A stretch of DNA of 34,248 nucleotides, taken from Nitratireductor sp. GTDB lineage: Bacteria > Pseudomonadota > Alphaproteobacteria > Rhizobiales > Rhizobiaceae. Below the pieces are notes generated by a model, which ran no database searches, had not been told where the DNA came from, and saw only the letters and a program-made list of their open reading frames with translations. Location of the stretch: contig JAFMHL010000039.1 in the NCBI GenBank assembly GCA_017854535.1, forward strand, positions 1 through 34,248, written 5' to 3'. A program made the position numbers and the translations under genes. This document shows, piece by piece, positions 26,467-34,248 of the stretch (positions are counted from its first letter, which is position 1; every line of letters begins with the position of its first letter).

Positions 26467-27019
26467 AACGGATCGACTGATTTTACGGAATTGGCGCGAA
26501 ACAGATCGCGAGTTATTTCATGAAATAAACAGCGATGAGCAGGTCATGCAATTTTTCCCCATGCGCCGTAACCGCTATCAATCAGACCAGATGATGGACC
26601 ACGTGCGCGATGGCATATCCAGAAACGGATTTGGTTTTACGCCCGTTGAATTAAAGAAAACCGGAGAATGCCTCGGGTTTTGCGGAATTCACTATTGCGG
26701 CGAAGAACTCAATCTACCAGCCGGAACCGTAGAAATTGGTTGGCGGTTATCACCCCGTCATTGGGGCAAAGGCTATGCAAGCGAAGCAGCCAAAAAATGG
26801 CTTGAATTCGCTTTTACAAAATTAGATCTGAAAGAAATTGTCTCTTTCGCCGTTCGCGACAATCTTGCATCCATTGCCGTGATGAAGCGCATCGGAATGA
26901 TTGCAGACCCAAAGCGGGATTATGATCATCAGAGCGTTCCGAAGCATATGCCGGAATTAAGACCACATGTTTTTTATGCACTGACCAAACAGCAATGGGT
27001 AAGCCGAATAGGTGAGTAG
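26453..27019 (+). CDS. GNAT-family N-acetyltransferase (RimJ/RimL type)
   Basis: 188 residues from ATG 26453, overlapping the serB end by 14 bp. The opening LETDRLILRNWRETDRELF and the acetyl-CoA site WRLSPRHWGKGYASEAAKKWLEF are typical of RimJ/RimL-like acetyltransferases, which acetylate protein N-termini or small amines. NLASIAVMKRIGM is the usual closing motif. Its acceptor is unknown. It is likely translated by coupling to serB and is absent from the conserved order I know around serB, so it may be a later addition. Confidence 0.9.
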   Translation: MKLLETDRLILRNWRETDRELFHEINSDEQVMQFFPMRRNRYQSDQMMDHVRDGISRNGFGFTPVELKKTGECLGFCGIHYCGEELNLPAGTVEIGWRLSPRHWGKGYASEAAKKWLEFAFTKLDLKEIVSFAVRDNLASIAVMKRIGMIADPKRDYDHQSVPKHMPELRPHVFYALTKQQWVSRIGE

Positions 27020-27025
27020 AAGTCA

Positions 27026-27057
27026 ATAAAAAAGGGCGACACTCACCTGTGCCGCCC
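27026..27057 (-). terminator. Terminator of the degP transcript
   Basis: A nine-pair stem (27034-27042 with 27049-27057, one mismatch) has a six-base loop and is followed on the minus strand by TTTTTTATT. It lies 25 bp after the degP stop. On the plus strand no U-run follows, so it serves the leftward transcript, although the convergent GNAT gene also ends there. Confidence 0.75.
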
Positions 27058-27082
27058 GATTTCAATCAATTATCTCAATTAT

Positions 27083-28588
27083 TTAGCTGTCGATACGAAC
27101 AACAACAAAGCGAATATCGCCTTCTTTGCTGGAAATCATCAGCAATGCGTTTTTACGACCATCTTTCTTAAGATCAGCAACGCGGTCAGCAACGTCTTGT
27201 GAGGTTGATACAGATTCTTGATTGACCTCAACGATGACTTCGCCCACCTTGATGCCCTTGTCAGCGGCACTTGAACCAACCTCCACTTCGCTGATCATTA
27301 CACCTTTAACGTCGGCCGCAACGCCTTCGCTATCGCGCAATTCATCACTCAGTTCATCAAGGATCATGCCAAGAACAGGCGCACTTTCTTCCGGTGCGTC
27401 CGCAGGCTCTTCTTTGGTCGCGTCAGCATTGATCGTTTTCTCGCCATCTTCCAAACGCCCAACGGTTACCTTAACGGTTTCCTCTTTGCCTTTTCTAAAG
27501 ACGACAACGTCCACTTCTTTATCAACTGGGGTGTCTGCAACGATCTTTGGCAAATCCCGCATGGTCTCAACGGGCTTTCCATCAAAGGTCAAAACAATGT
27601 CGCCAGACTGAATATCAGCCTTGGCCGCCGGTCCGTCTTTGAACACATCGCCAATCAACGCCCCGCGAGCTTTTCCTAGACCCAGACTTTCGGCGATCTC
27701 ATCGCTCACAGACTGAATTTGAACACCAAGCCAACCACGGCGTGTTTCACCAAATTCGGTCAACTGGTCAATAACGGGTTTGGCAAGCGAACTCGGGATA
27801 GAAAAACCAATGCCGATTGACCCGCCAGATGGGGAGATAATCGCAGTGTTAATACCGACTACTTCGCCATCCATATTGAACAATGGACCGCCAGAATTAC
27901 CACGGTTGATTGCAGCATCTGTTTGAATAAAGTTGTCATAAGGGCCTGAATTGATATCGCGTCCAATGGCCGAAACGATACCGATAGAAACGGATCCACC
28001 CAAGCCGAACGGATTACCAATCGCCATTACCCAGTCGCCAATTCTGGAATTGTTTGAATCGCCCAATGGCACAAAAGTCAGTTTTTTGTCTGATTTCACC
28101 CGCAAAACTGCAAGGTCAGTTTTGGGATCTGTACCAATCAGCTCCGCTACCAATTTCGAACCATCAGCAAAATTTGCCACGATCTCGTCTGCATCAGCAA
28201 TAACATGATTGTTTGTCACAATCAGACCATCTTCACTGATCACAAATCCTGAACCCAATGACTGAACATTGCGTGATGGGCCTTGTTCATTCCCGCCCTC
28301 AGGGAACAGATCATCAAAGAACTCCTGGAACGGGCTGCCTTCTGGCATCCTTGGAACAGGGACACGCGGTCTTTTCTGTTCAACCTTTTGAGATGTAGAA
28401 ATGTTCACAACCGCATCCATCAAGCCTTCAGCAAGATCCGCAACGGACGCTGGCCCTGAAGCATAAGCTGGCGCCGGCGTGAAAACACCAGCAGACAGCG
28501 GCATGGCAAACGCAGCAGTTAAGGCAAGCACCGCGAACCTTTTGGCAATACCCGATTTTCCATTCCGACTTGATTTCATAAAGACCAT
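27083..28588 (-). CDS. degP: Periplasmic Do-type serine protease (DegP/MucD)
   Basis: 501 residues from ATG 28588. A signal peptide covers about 16-44 (cleavage after AYA likely). The trypsin-like domain has His128 (NNHVIAD), Asp158 (KTDLAVL) and Ser232 (GNSGG). Two PDZ domains follow (about 290-380 and 405-500). It degrades or refolds misfolded envelope proteins. ATG 28588 has AAGGAAG at ideal distance. An ATG at 28639 overlapping the DUF2065 stop would give an unusually long signal n-region. Transcribed with DUF2065. Confidence 0.95.
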   Translation of the reverse strand: MVFMKSSRNGKSGIAKRFAVLALTAAFAMPLSAGVFTPAPAYASGPASVADLAEGLMDAVVNISTSQKVEQKRPRVPVPRMPEGSPFQEFFDDLFPEGGNEQGPSRNVQSLGSGFVISEDGLIVTNNHVIADADEIVANFADGSKLVAELIGTDPKTDLAVLRVKSDKKLTFVPLGDSNNSRIGDWVMAIGNPFGLGGSVSIGIVSAIGRDINSGPYDNFIQTDAAINRGNSGGPLFNMDGEVVGINTAIISPSGGSIGIGFSIPSSLAKPVIDQLTEFGETRRGWLGVQIQSVSDEIAESLGLGKARGALIGDVFKDGPAAKADIQSGDIVLTFDGKPVETMRDLPKIVADTPVDKEVDVVVFRKGKEETVKVTVGRLEDGEKTINADATKEEPADAPEESAPVLGMILDELSDELRDSEGVAADVKGVMISEVEVGSSAADKGIKVGEVIVEVNQESVSTSQDVADRVADLKKDGRKNALLMISSKEGDIRFVVVRIDS

Positions 28589-28635
28589 AAGAGTCTTCCT
28601 TTCGATTTTAATACGATATGGCTCAGCGCCATTCC

Positions 28636-28821
28636 TCATCCCTTAACGAACCAGACCACCATAACGCCTATTGCGACCACGATTGCGCCAAATGTCCGCA
28701 AACTTTGATCAGGTATCAAGGGCAGTTGTTTCGCCATCTTCTTTACGCCACTTGGAAACAAAGCGTAAATCAAACCTTCGAGAACAATAAATAAACCTAG
28801 TGCTATGATTAATTCTTGCAA
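28636..28821 (-). CDS. DUF2065 small membrane protein
   Basis: 61 residues starting at TTG 28821, with AGGA eight bases upstream: an N-terminal transmembrane segment (ELIIALGLFIVLEGLIYALFP), a short loop with PDQSLRTFG, and a C-terminal segment (AIVVAIGVMVVWFV). The pattern is that of DUF2065, which sits next to hflC or degP in many proteobacteria; its function is unknown. A TTG at 28875 would place the start inside the hflC terminator, so it is rejected. The stop is 48 bp before degP. Confidence 0.85.
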   Translation of the reverse strand: MQELIIALGLFIVLEGLIYALFPSGVKKMAKQLPLIPDQSLRTFGAIVVAIGVMVVWFVKG

Positions 28822-28854
28822 CCGCTTGATCCTGTTCTGCAGGTAAAAAAAGGC

Positions 28855-28892
28855 ACAAAAAAGCCGGGAAACCAAATGGCGCCCGGCTTTTT
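28855..28892 (-). terminator. Terminator after hflC
   Basis: Eleven-base perfect arms AAAAAGCCGGG and CCCGGCTTTTT (28858-28868, 28882-28892) have a 13-base loop; U-rich tails are present on both strands. It begins five bases after the hflC stop. It separates hflKC from DUF2065-degP, so the latter needs read-through or its own promoter. Confidence 0.85.
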
Positions 28893-28896
28893 CAAT

Positions 28897-29793
28897 TTAG
28901 TTATTATTTCCGGTTGATTGGCCGCTTGAGCCACCGAAATATCTAAAGAAGTCAGAATTGGGTGACAAAACCATTGTCGTACCGGAATTCTCAAGTGCTT
29001 CACGATAAGCATTCATCGAGCGATAGAACTCGAAGAATTCCGCATCGCGTGTGTATGCGTCGGCAAATATCGCATTACGCTCACCCTCGCCTTCACCGCG
29101 AAGGATTTCACCATCACGCTGGGCAGCAGCTTCGATCTCAACGACTTCACGATCTGATCTGGCCTTGATGCGCCGCGCTGCTTCTGAACCACGGGCACGT
29201 AAGCGCTCTGCTTCAGCAAGACGCTCAGCGGACATTCGGTTATAAGTCTGTTCTGAGACTTCCTGTGTCAAATCTGTACGACGAATACGAACATCATTGA
29301 TTTGAATACCCAACTCATTTGCCGCTGGACGCAGTTCATCACGTACTTCACGCATCATAGCCGCGCGTTCTTCTGACAAAGCGTCTTCAAAACCGCGAAG
29401 ACCATAGGATTTACGCAAAGCCGCGTTCAATCGTGTACGCAGGCGATCTTCAGCCAAGGTGATTTGACCAGAAACCTGGCCACGGAAACGAGCAGCATCA
29501 GCGATTTTGTACGTTACGAAAGCATTCACCTCGTAAAACTTACCGCCAGAAACCTGGACTGTGATGTTGTCCAGATCAAACCGAAGCAAACGGTCATCAA
29601 TTACCTGAACATTCTCAAGGTCGAACATCGTAAAGGGAAGTTTGAAATAAAGACCAGGCGCAGTTTCAACACGCTTGATTTCACCAAACCGCAAAACGAT
29701 AGCCTGTTCGCGTTCATTCACGACGAAAAAGGAATTAAGTCCAAGAAATGCCAATACGGCGATCAGGACAAGTACAATTGGACCACGGCTCAT
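28897..29793 (-). CDS. hflC: HflC, SPFH-domain regulator of FtsH protease
   Basis: 298 residues. An N-terminal membrane anchor (5-22, VLVLIAVLAFLGLNSFF) is followed by the SPFH/band 7 domain (VVNEREQAIVLRFGEI at about 24) and a C-terminal helical segment rich in Glu and Arg. With HflK it forms the periplasmic cage around FtsH. The ATG overlaps the hflK stop by four bases (ATGA), giving translational coupling. Final residues (FGGSSGQSTGNNN) are low complexity. Confidence 0.97.
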   Translation of the reverse strand: MSRGPIVLVLIAVLAFLGLNSFFVVNEREQAIVLRFGEIKRVETAPGLYFKLPFTMFDLENVQVIDDRLLRFDLDNITVQVSGGKFYEVNAFVTYKIADAARFRGQVSGQITLAEDRLRTRLNAALRKSYGLRGFEDALSEERAAMMREVRDELRPAANELGIQINDVRIRRTDLTQEVSEQTYNRMSAERLAEAERLRARGSEAARRIKARSDREVVEIEAAAQRDGEILRGEGEGERNAIFADAYTRDAEFFEFYRSMNAYREALENSGTTMVLSPNSDFFRYFGGSSGQSTGNNN

Positions 29794-30959
29794 TGGGCTG
29801 CTCCTGTATTGGTTTTAGACTCGGTCGCCCGTTTTTGGATTTCAGGAAGCGGTAAATACGGAACTACCCCTGCTCCGCCATTAGCGCCTTGCTCAATGAT
29901 CACTTTGTCCGATCCACCCAGTACTTTTTCCATGGTTTCAAGGAACAAACGCTTGCGGGTCACATCAGGCGCTTTTGCATATTCGTTGTAAACGGAGATA
30001 AAGCGCTGCGCTTCACCCTTCGCTTCTTCAACAACACGGTTTTTATAACCGGCCGCATCTTCAAGAATTTGCGCCGCTTGTCCACGAGCAGCACCCAAAA
30101 TTCGGTTTGAATACCGGTTCGCTTCTTCGATGAAACGATCCTCATCCTGTTCAGCACGCTGCACTTCGTCAAACGCATCAGCCACAGGCCCAGGAGGAGC
30201 AACATCCTCGATATTGATGGAGTTAACAGTCATACCAGCGTCGTAGCCGTCTAGCGTAGACTGGACAATTGAACGAACCTGTTCTGCAACACCCGCACGG
30301 TCATCGCGGAACACGTCTTGGGCAGGTCTGCGGCCCACTGCTTCGCGCATCGCACTTTCTGCAACCTGGCGAACAAGATCGTCTGGCTCGCGAGTGTTAA
30401 ACAGATAGGCTTCGGGATCCGTAACCTGATAAAGTACAGAAAATGCAAGATCAACAATGTTTTGATCACCCGAAAGCATCAAACCGCTGGACTGGCCACT
30501 GCCACCCACATTACCGATATTGATCTGGTTCTCACGGATATTGGCAACTTCATAAGTCTCAACCGGCCACCAATGGAAGTGAAGACCGGGACCTGAAACA
30601 TCTTGTTTTGGCTTGCCGAAGCGCAGCTCTATGCCTAATTGGTCCGGCTGGATCGTATAAACTGATTTGAAACCGTAAAGCGCCACGCCTGCGAGCAATA
30701 ACATGCCCAACAAAGCGGGGCTAAAACCGCCCCCAGAACCACTTGCTCCGCCACGGCCACCGCCGCCGGGGAACATGTTTTTCAGCTGCTCTTGGCCTTT
30801 TCTGATAATGTCTTCCAAATCCGGCGGCTGATTTCCACCACCATTTGGACCTCTTGGGCCTTTTGGACCTTGGCCCCAAGGGCCACCGTTATTTCCGTTA
30901 TTATTGTCGCCGCCACCCCAAGGGCCGCCGCCTCCACCATTTTGATTGTTCCAGGGCAT
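29790..30959 (-). CDS. hflK: HflK, SPFH-domain regulator of FtsH protease
   Basis: 389 residues. The first 50 are Gly/Asn/Pro-rich (typical of HflK). A hydrophobic segment at about 80-95 (LLGMLLLAGVALYGF) is followed by the SPFH domain from SVYTIQPDQLGIELRFGKP. It is the partner of HflC. ATG 30959 is preceded by AAAGGA. A good promoter lies 37-65 bp upstream, so hflKC is transcribed separately from thyA-folA. Confidence 0.97.
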   Translation of the reverse strand: MPWNNQNGGGGGPWGGGDNNNGNNGGPWGQGPKGPRGPNGGGNQPPDLEDIIRKGQEQLKNMFPGGGGRGGASGSGGGFSPALLGMLLLAGVALYGFKSVYTIQPDQLGIELRFGKPKQDVSGPGLHFHWWPVETYEVANIRENQINIGNVGGSGQSSGLMLSGDQNIVDLAFSVLYQVTDPEAYLFNTREPDDLVRQVAESAMREAVGRRPAQDVFRDDRAGVAEQVRSIVQSTLDGYDAGMTVNSINIEDVAPPGPVADAFDEVQRAEQDEDRFIEEANRYSNRILGAARGQAAQILEDAAGYKNRVVEEAKGEAQRFISVYNEYAKAPDVTRKRLFLETMEKVLGGSDKVIIEQGANGGAGVVPYLPLPEIQKRATESKTNTGAAQ

Positions 30960-30995
30960 TCAATGTCCTTTGTGAAAAATGCTATTCATCTTCTT

Positions 30996-31024
30996 GTTAT
31001 AGGTATGCTGAAGCAGGCTTTCAA
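30996..31024 (-). promoter_or_regulatory. Promoter for hflKC
   Basis: On the minus strand TTGAAA (31024-31019) and TATAAC (31001-30996) are 17 bases apart, each one base from consensus. The start should fall about 30 bp before hflK. The preceding -10 flank CC could also suit a heat-shock sigma, which would fit the role of HflKC, but that is speculation. Confidence 0.55.
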
Positions 31025-31092
31025 CGGCTTCCATGACGATCATCCATTTTATTATCATATATGGTTGATCACATTGCGATTTACCCTGCAAT

Positions 31093-31608
31093 TTACTGCT
31101 TTATCCGGTTATAAACCACATAAAGCGTATCAGCGCTGTCCTTTTCTCCCGCTGGATAAGATTCGCGCAATATCGGTTCCCATTCGCCAGCACTAATTTC
31201 GGGAAAGAACGTATCTCCCTCCGGCTCTGCCATGACATGGGTCACATATAGCTTATCGGCAAATTCCAGCCCTTCATTGTAAAGTTGCCCTCCGCCGATT
31301 AGGCATATCTCGTCAACATTTGCGCAACGCGCTTTCACATCAGCCAAAGTGAACGCATTTTCCAAAGAATGAACAACAGCCACTCCTTCTGCCTTGAAGG
31401 TTTTATCCCGTGTGACGACTATATTTGGTCTGCCTGGCAAAGGTCTGCCAATAGATTCAAATGTTTTGCGACCCATAATGATCGGCTTGCCCATTGTATC
31501 ACGTTTAAATCGTTGCAAATCAGACGATAATTTCCAAGGTAATCCACCTTTGGCGCCAATTACGCCATTTTGAGCAATAGCTACAATGATTGAGATCGTG
31601 GCGTTCAT
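31093..31608 (-). CDS. folA: Dihydrofolate reductase
   Basis: 171 residues. It reduces dihydrofolate, restoring the cofactor used by thy[10 protein letters not shown] with Trp25 and Asp30, [27 protein letters not shown], and the [16 protein letters not shown] site are all present. The length is normal. The ATG overlaps the thyA stop (ATGA), so expression is coupled to thyA. Functionally the pair is linked: ThyA makes the dihydrofolate that FolA recycles. Confidence 0.96.
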   Translation of the reverse strand: MNATISIIVAIAQNGVIGAKGGLPWKLSSDLQRFKRDTMGKPIIMGRKTFESIGRPLPGRPNIVVTRDKTFKAEGVAVVHSLENAFTLADVKARCANVDEICLIGGGQLYNEGLEFADKLYVTHVMAEPEGDTFFPEISAGEWEPILRESYPAGEKDSADTLYVVYNRIKQ

Positions 31609-32399
31609 ACTGCCACCGGCGCCTTGATATGGGCGTCAGGCGCATACCCGATCAGTTCAAAATCTTCAAATTTGAAACCAAAAAGATCGGTTACATCAGG
31701 ATTGATTTTCATTACCGGCAGAGCTTTGGGCTTGCGCTCCAATTGCAATTTAGCTTGGTCAAAATGATTATGATAAATATGGGCATCCCCAAAGGTATGG
31801 ACAAATTCGCCGGGTTTTAAGCCAGTAACCTGCGCCATCATCATGGTGAGCAAAGCATATGACGCAATATTAAAAGGCACACCCAAAAAGATGTCAGCAG
31901 ACCGTTGATACAATTGGCAAGACAATTTCCCATCAGATACATAAAACTGAAAAAGGCAATGACAGGGCGGCAAAGCCATTTCATCCACCAATGCAGGGTT
32001 CCAGGCAGAAACAATTAACCGGCGCGAATTTGGATTGGTTTTGATCTGCTCAACCAAATTGACAATCTGATCGACAGATCCACCCTTTGGATTTGGCCAG
32101 GAGCGCCACTGATAGCCATAGACTGGCCCCAACTCCCCATGCGCATCAGCCCATTCATCCCAGATTGAAACCCCATTTTCCTTAAGCCAGGCGATATTGG
32201 TTTCGCCGCGAAGGAACCACAACAATTCAATGACAATGGAGCGCAAATGAAGTTTCTTAGTAGTTAGAACCGGAAACCCTTTAGACAAATCAAAGCGCAT
32301 TTGATGTCCGAATACAGAACGGGTGCCAGTACCTGTCCTGTCACCACGGTCACTACCCTCTCGCATTACTTTGTCTAGAAGTTCAAGATATTGCTGCAT
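31605..32399 (-). CDS. thyA: Thymidylate synthase ThyA
   Basis: 264 residues, the same length as E. coli ThyA. It makes dTMP from dUMP with methylene-tetrahydrofolate. The catalytic Cys146 is in [12 protein letters not shown], the phosphate-binding Arg is in [16 protein letters not shown], and [14 protein letters not shown] and [11 protein letters not shown] complete the site. The N- and C-termini (ending PVAV) are intact, with the terminal Val important in the family. The ATG at 32399 starts the gene. Confidence 0.97.
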   Translation of the reverse strand: MQQYLELLDKVMREGSDRGDRTGTGTRSVFGHQMRFDLSKGFPVLTTKKLHLRSIVIELLWFLRGETNIAWLKENGVSIWDEWADAHGELGPVYGYQWRSWPNPKGGSVDQIVNLVEQIKTNPNSRRLIVSAWNPALVDEMALPPCHCLFQFYVSDGKLSCQLYQRSADIFLGVPFNIASYALLTMMMAQVTGLKPGEFVHTFGDAHIYHNHFDQAKLQLERKPKALPVMKINPDVTDLFGFKFEDFELIGYAPDAHIKAPVAV

Positions 32400-32660
32400 T
32401 CAATTCACCAATCTTAGAATCGTCATTGATCACTTTGATACTCGTTTGCCAGTTAAACAAGAACAGTATCAGAAATTTTAACACCTGAACTCTTCATTGA
32501 GCATGCATCTAGAAACTCGGCATACTCCAGAAAATGTGATCATCTTCAGATTATTGTGAGATTTTGGCGGTTTACGACCCACAAACAAGATGCAACCATG
32601 TGGACATAAAAGTGTTTGGATCAAACCAGCTCAGACATAAATCCAAAATCGGAGCGTAAA

Positions 32661-33026
32661 ATGAAAAATATACTGCTCATCGCGGCCCTTGCCTTCGCCG
32701 TATCGGGTACCAGCGCCTATGCTCAACGTGTTTCCAATCCCTTGGGTATGGCACCTGTTATTGCCAGTGATCCGATTGAGGAAAACCTTGTACAGGTCCA
32801 CAGGAAGCACAAGAAATACAAGCGCTATTCGAAAAAACATTCCAGGAAACACCATAGAAATGACGTTATCTATTTCGAATTGTTTTTCGGACCACGCTAC
32901 AACAGCGACAGAAGCCATCATCGTTATTACCGCGACAGGAATCGTAACCGAAATTACAACATGAAGCGTTCGTTTGAAGACCAGTTATATCGGCTACAAA
33001 AAAAGAGACTGCTAAACCAACGTTAG
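32661..33026 (+). CDS. Small secreted, very basic protein of unknown function
   Basis: 121 residues from ATG 32661 with GGAG eight bases upstream. A signal peptide of about 21 residues ends in AYA-Q. The mature part carries a dense Lys/His/Arg/Tyr cluster (about residues 47-65, e.g. KHKKYKRYSKKHSRKHHRN), then Asp/Arg/His/Tyr-rich repeats up to about residue 105 and a final helix. Such composition suggests binding to nucleic acid, polyanions or metal ions at the cell surface, but no family is recognised. It is preceded by 261 bp without genes in which I see no clear promoter. Confidence 0.7.
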   Translation: MKNILLIAALAFAVSGTSAYAQRVSNPLGMAPVIASDPIEENLVQVHRKHKKYKRYSKKHSRKHHRNDVIYFELFFGPRYNSDRSHHRYYRDRNRNRNYNMKRSFEDQLYRLQKKRLLNQR

Positions 33027-33107
33027 TATAAGAAAACAGACGCGCCATAAAATCGATAGCCGATGGCACTTTTACCAAACGTGGATTCCGAAAGTGACTG
33101 TTGAAAC

Positions 33108-34248
33108 CTACAAAACGAGTTTTAATTTGCGCTCTAGCGCTTCATATTCCTTTTGCTTTTCAACAATGTAGTCGCGTTCCAAAGGCACAGCATCGCGTTG
33201 ACGGGAAAGCTGTAAATGGAATACCATTTGCGCACCCGTCCGAAACATCATTTCCGCACTAATGAGATAAAACTCCCACATTCGAGCAAATCGTTCATCA
33301 AACATTTCAACCACTTGGGGACGGTTTTTTGCAAACCGTTCAGCCCAGTGTTGCAGCGTAGTAGCGTAGTGAGTGCGCAATATCTCACAATCCAAGGCCC
33401 ACAAATTATTCTGCTCCAACACTGGAAAAACTTCCGACAGTGAAGGGGAATAAGCGCCCGGAAAAATATATTTTCTGAGCCAAGGACTTGCCGTTCCAGG
33501 AGGGCTCATATGGCCGATTGAGTGCAGCGCCATAACGCCATCATCTGGCATAAGCTCATTCACCTTTTTGAAAAACTCATCATAGTGATGAACGCCAACA
33601 TGTTCGAACATGCCGATTGAAACAATACGATCAAATTTCTGGTCTAGATTTCGATAGTCTTTAAGCTCAAAATGCACACGATGACTAAGGCCCATATCCT
33701 TAGCCCGCTGGTTAGCAAGATCACATTGTTCCTTGGACAGCGTAACGCCCGTAACATCGACATCTTCAAGGCGGGCAAGATACAGGGCCATATCGCCCCA
33801 ACCGCATCCAATATCGAGTACCTTTTGGCCTTTTTTCAGATCAAGCTTTGCTGCTAGCAGACGTAATTTATTGCGTTGAGCAACTTCCAAACTGTCATCT
33901 TCATTTCGAAAATATGCGCAAGAATACAGCATATTTTTGTCTAGGAAGAGTTTGTAAGAATCATTGCTGATATCATAGTGGTGCGAAACATGATTTTGCG
34001 CTTCACCAACTTTGTTAGACTGTTGAAAGCGCTTTAATTTTTTTGAAATATTAGAAAGTGTTTTAACAATTTGGTTCTTACCAACGCTTTGACGGTTGAT
34101 GTTATACAAGGTCAATAGATCTTGAAGGGTTGTCCCCTCTTCCATGGTCAGCTTGCCGTCCATATAGCCTTCGCCAACTGCCATCTCCGTTTTGAAAACC
34201 ATGTCATTGTATAACTTAGCGTCTTTCAGGTGCATAACCGCCTTAGAG
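33108..34248 (-). CDS. cfa: Cyclopropane-fatty-acyl-phospholipid synthase family protein, N-terminus outside window
   Basis: About 380 residues visible; the frame stays open to the window edge, so the true start lies beyond 34248 (the first visible ATG at 34235 is probably internal, given the family length of about 400). The N-terminal part (FKTEMAVGEGYMDGKLTMEEGTTLQDLL) is followed by the SAM-binding motif VLDIGCGWGDMALYLA and EHVGVHHYDEFF of the methyltransferase core. It converts membrane unsaturated fatty acids to cyclopropane forms, typically in stationary or stress conditions. Ends with TAG at 33108-33110. Confidence 0.93.
   Translation of the reverse strand, partial: SKAVMHLKDAKLYNDMVFKTEMAVGEGYMDGKLTMEEGTTLQDLLTLYNINRQSVGKNQIVKTLSNISKKLKRFQQSNKVGEAQNHVSHHYDISNDSYKLFLDKNMLYSCAYFRNEDDSLEVAQRNKLRLLAAKLDLKKGQKVLDIGCGWGDMALYLARLEDVDVTGVTLSKEQCDLANQRAKDMGLSHRVHFELKDYRNLDQKFDRIVSIGMFEHVGVHHYDEFFKKVNELMPDDGVMALHSIGHMSPPGTASPWLRKYIFPGAYSPSLSEVFPVLEQNNLWALDCEILRTHYATTLQHWAERFAKNRPQVVEMFDERFARMWEFYLISAEMMFRTGAQMVFHLQLSRQRDAVPLERDYIVEKQKEYEALERKLKLVL

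Noticed and set aside
30759-30959. Gly/Pro-rich repeat at the hflK 5' end as a repeat element
   Set aside because: It encodes the usual low-complexity N-terminus of HflK; there is no regular DNA unit.
1-34248. tRNA, rRNA genes and CRISPR arrays
   Set aside because: I looked through the spacers on both strands and saw no cloverleaf-like tRNA sequence, no rRNA segments and no regularly spaced repeats.

Overview
The window looks like chromosome of an alphaproteobacterium, most likely of the order Hyphomicrobiales (Rhizobiales). The right half carries the order thyA-folA-hflK-hflC-DUF2065-degP-serB-miaA-ilvB-ilvH, which I recognise from that order. A homospermidine synthase, an AqpS-type arsenite channel and an FNR/FixK-type box fit the same assignment. 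Base composition is moderate, with AT-rich spacers. I cannot assign genus or species.

Left part (1-13,700) is accessory or mixed. It starts with the 3' end of an IS5-family transposase. Then come an alpha/beta hydrolase, a DUF2461 protein and pdxJ. A PAS-PAS-GGDEF-EAL cyclic-di-GMP gene follows, split by one in-frame TAA, and converges with a two-receiver hybrid histidine kinase. Next are a RecD-like helicase, a lipoprotein, a LysE-type exporter with a 12-bp-arm palindrome upstream, a lipid-anchored GH25 lysozyme, an AraC-type regulator, and an IHF-alpha-like protein with a perfect TTGAT-N4-ATCAA box in its upstream region.

Middle part (13,700-22,320) lies on the minus strand and holds branched-chain amino-acid synthesis with inserted or attached genes. 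Reading with transcription: a sigma70-like promoter, a 14-residue leader peptide containing Ile-Leu-Val-Val-Val, an intrinsic terminator, ilvB, two EamA/DMT transporters, ilvH, an AruI-like ThDP decarboxylase, an SDR and homospermidine synthase. The leader has the parts of ribosome-mediated attenuation and is the best regulatory discovery in the window. The two transporters separate the catalytic and regulatory subunits of acetolactate synthase.

Right part (22,350-34,248): an arsenic pair arsC-aqpS in which arsC carries an in-frame TAG at codon 19, a membrane GGDEF protein, miaA and serB (divergent), a GNAT acetyltransferase overlapping serB, the envelope proteolysis block hflK-hflC, DUF2065 and degP with clear terminators, the thymidylate pair thyA-folA, a very basic small secreted protein, and a cyclopropane-fatty-acid synthase cut by the window end.

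Two genes (the cyclic-di-GMP gene and arsC) are each broken by a single stop exactly where family members carry Glu (GAA to TAA, GAG to TAG). Both are one G-to-T change in an otherwise intact frame. This means either very recent gene decay or base-calling errors. It does not mean stop-codon recoding, since neighbouring genes end normally at TAA, TAG and TGA.
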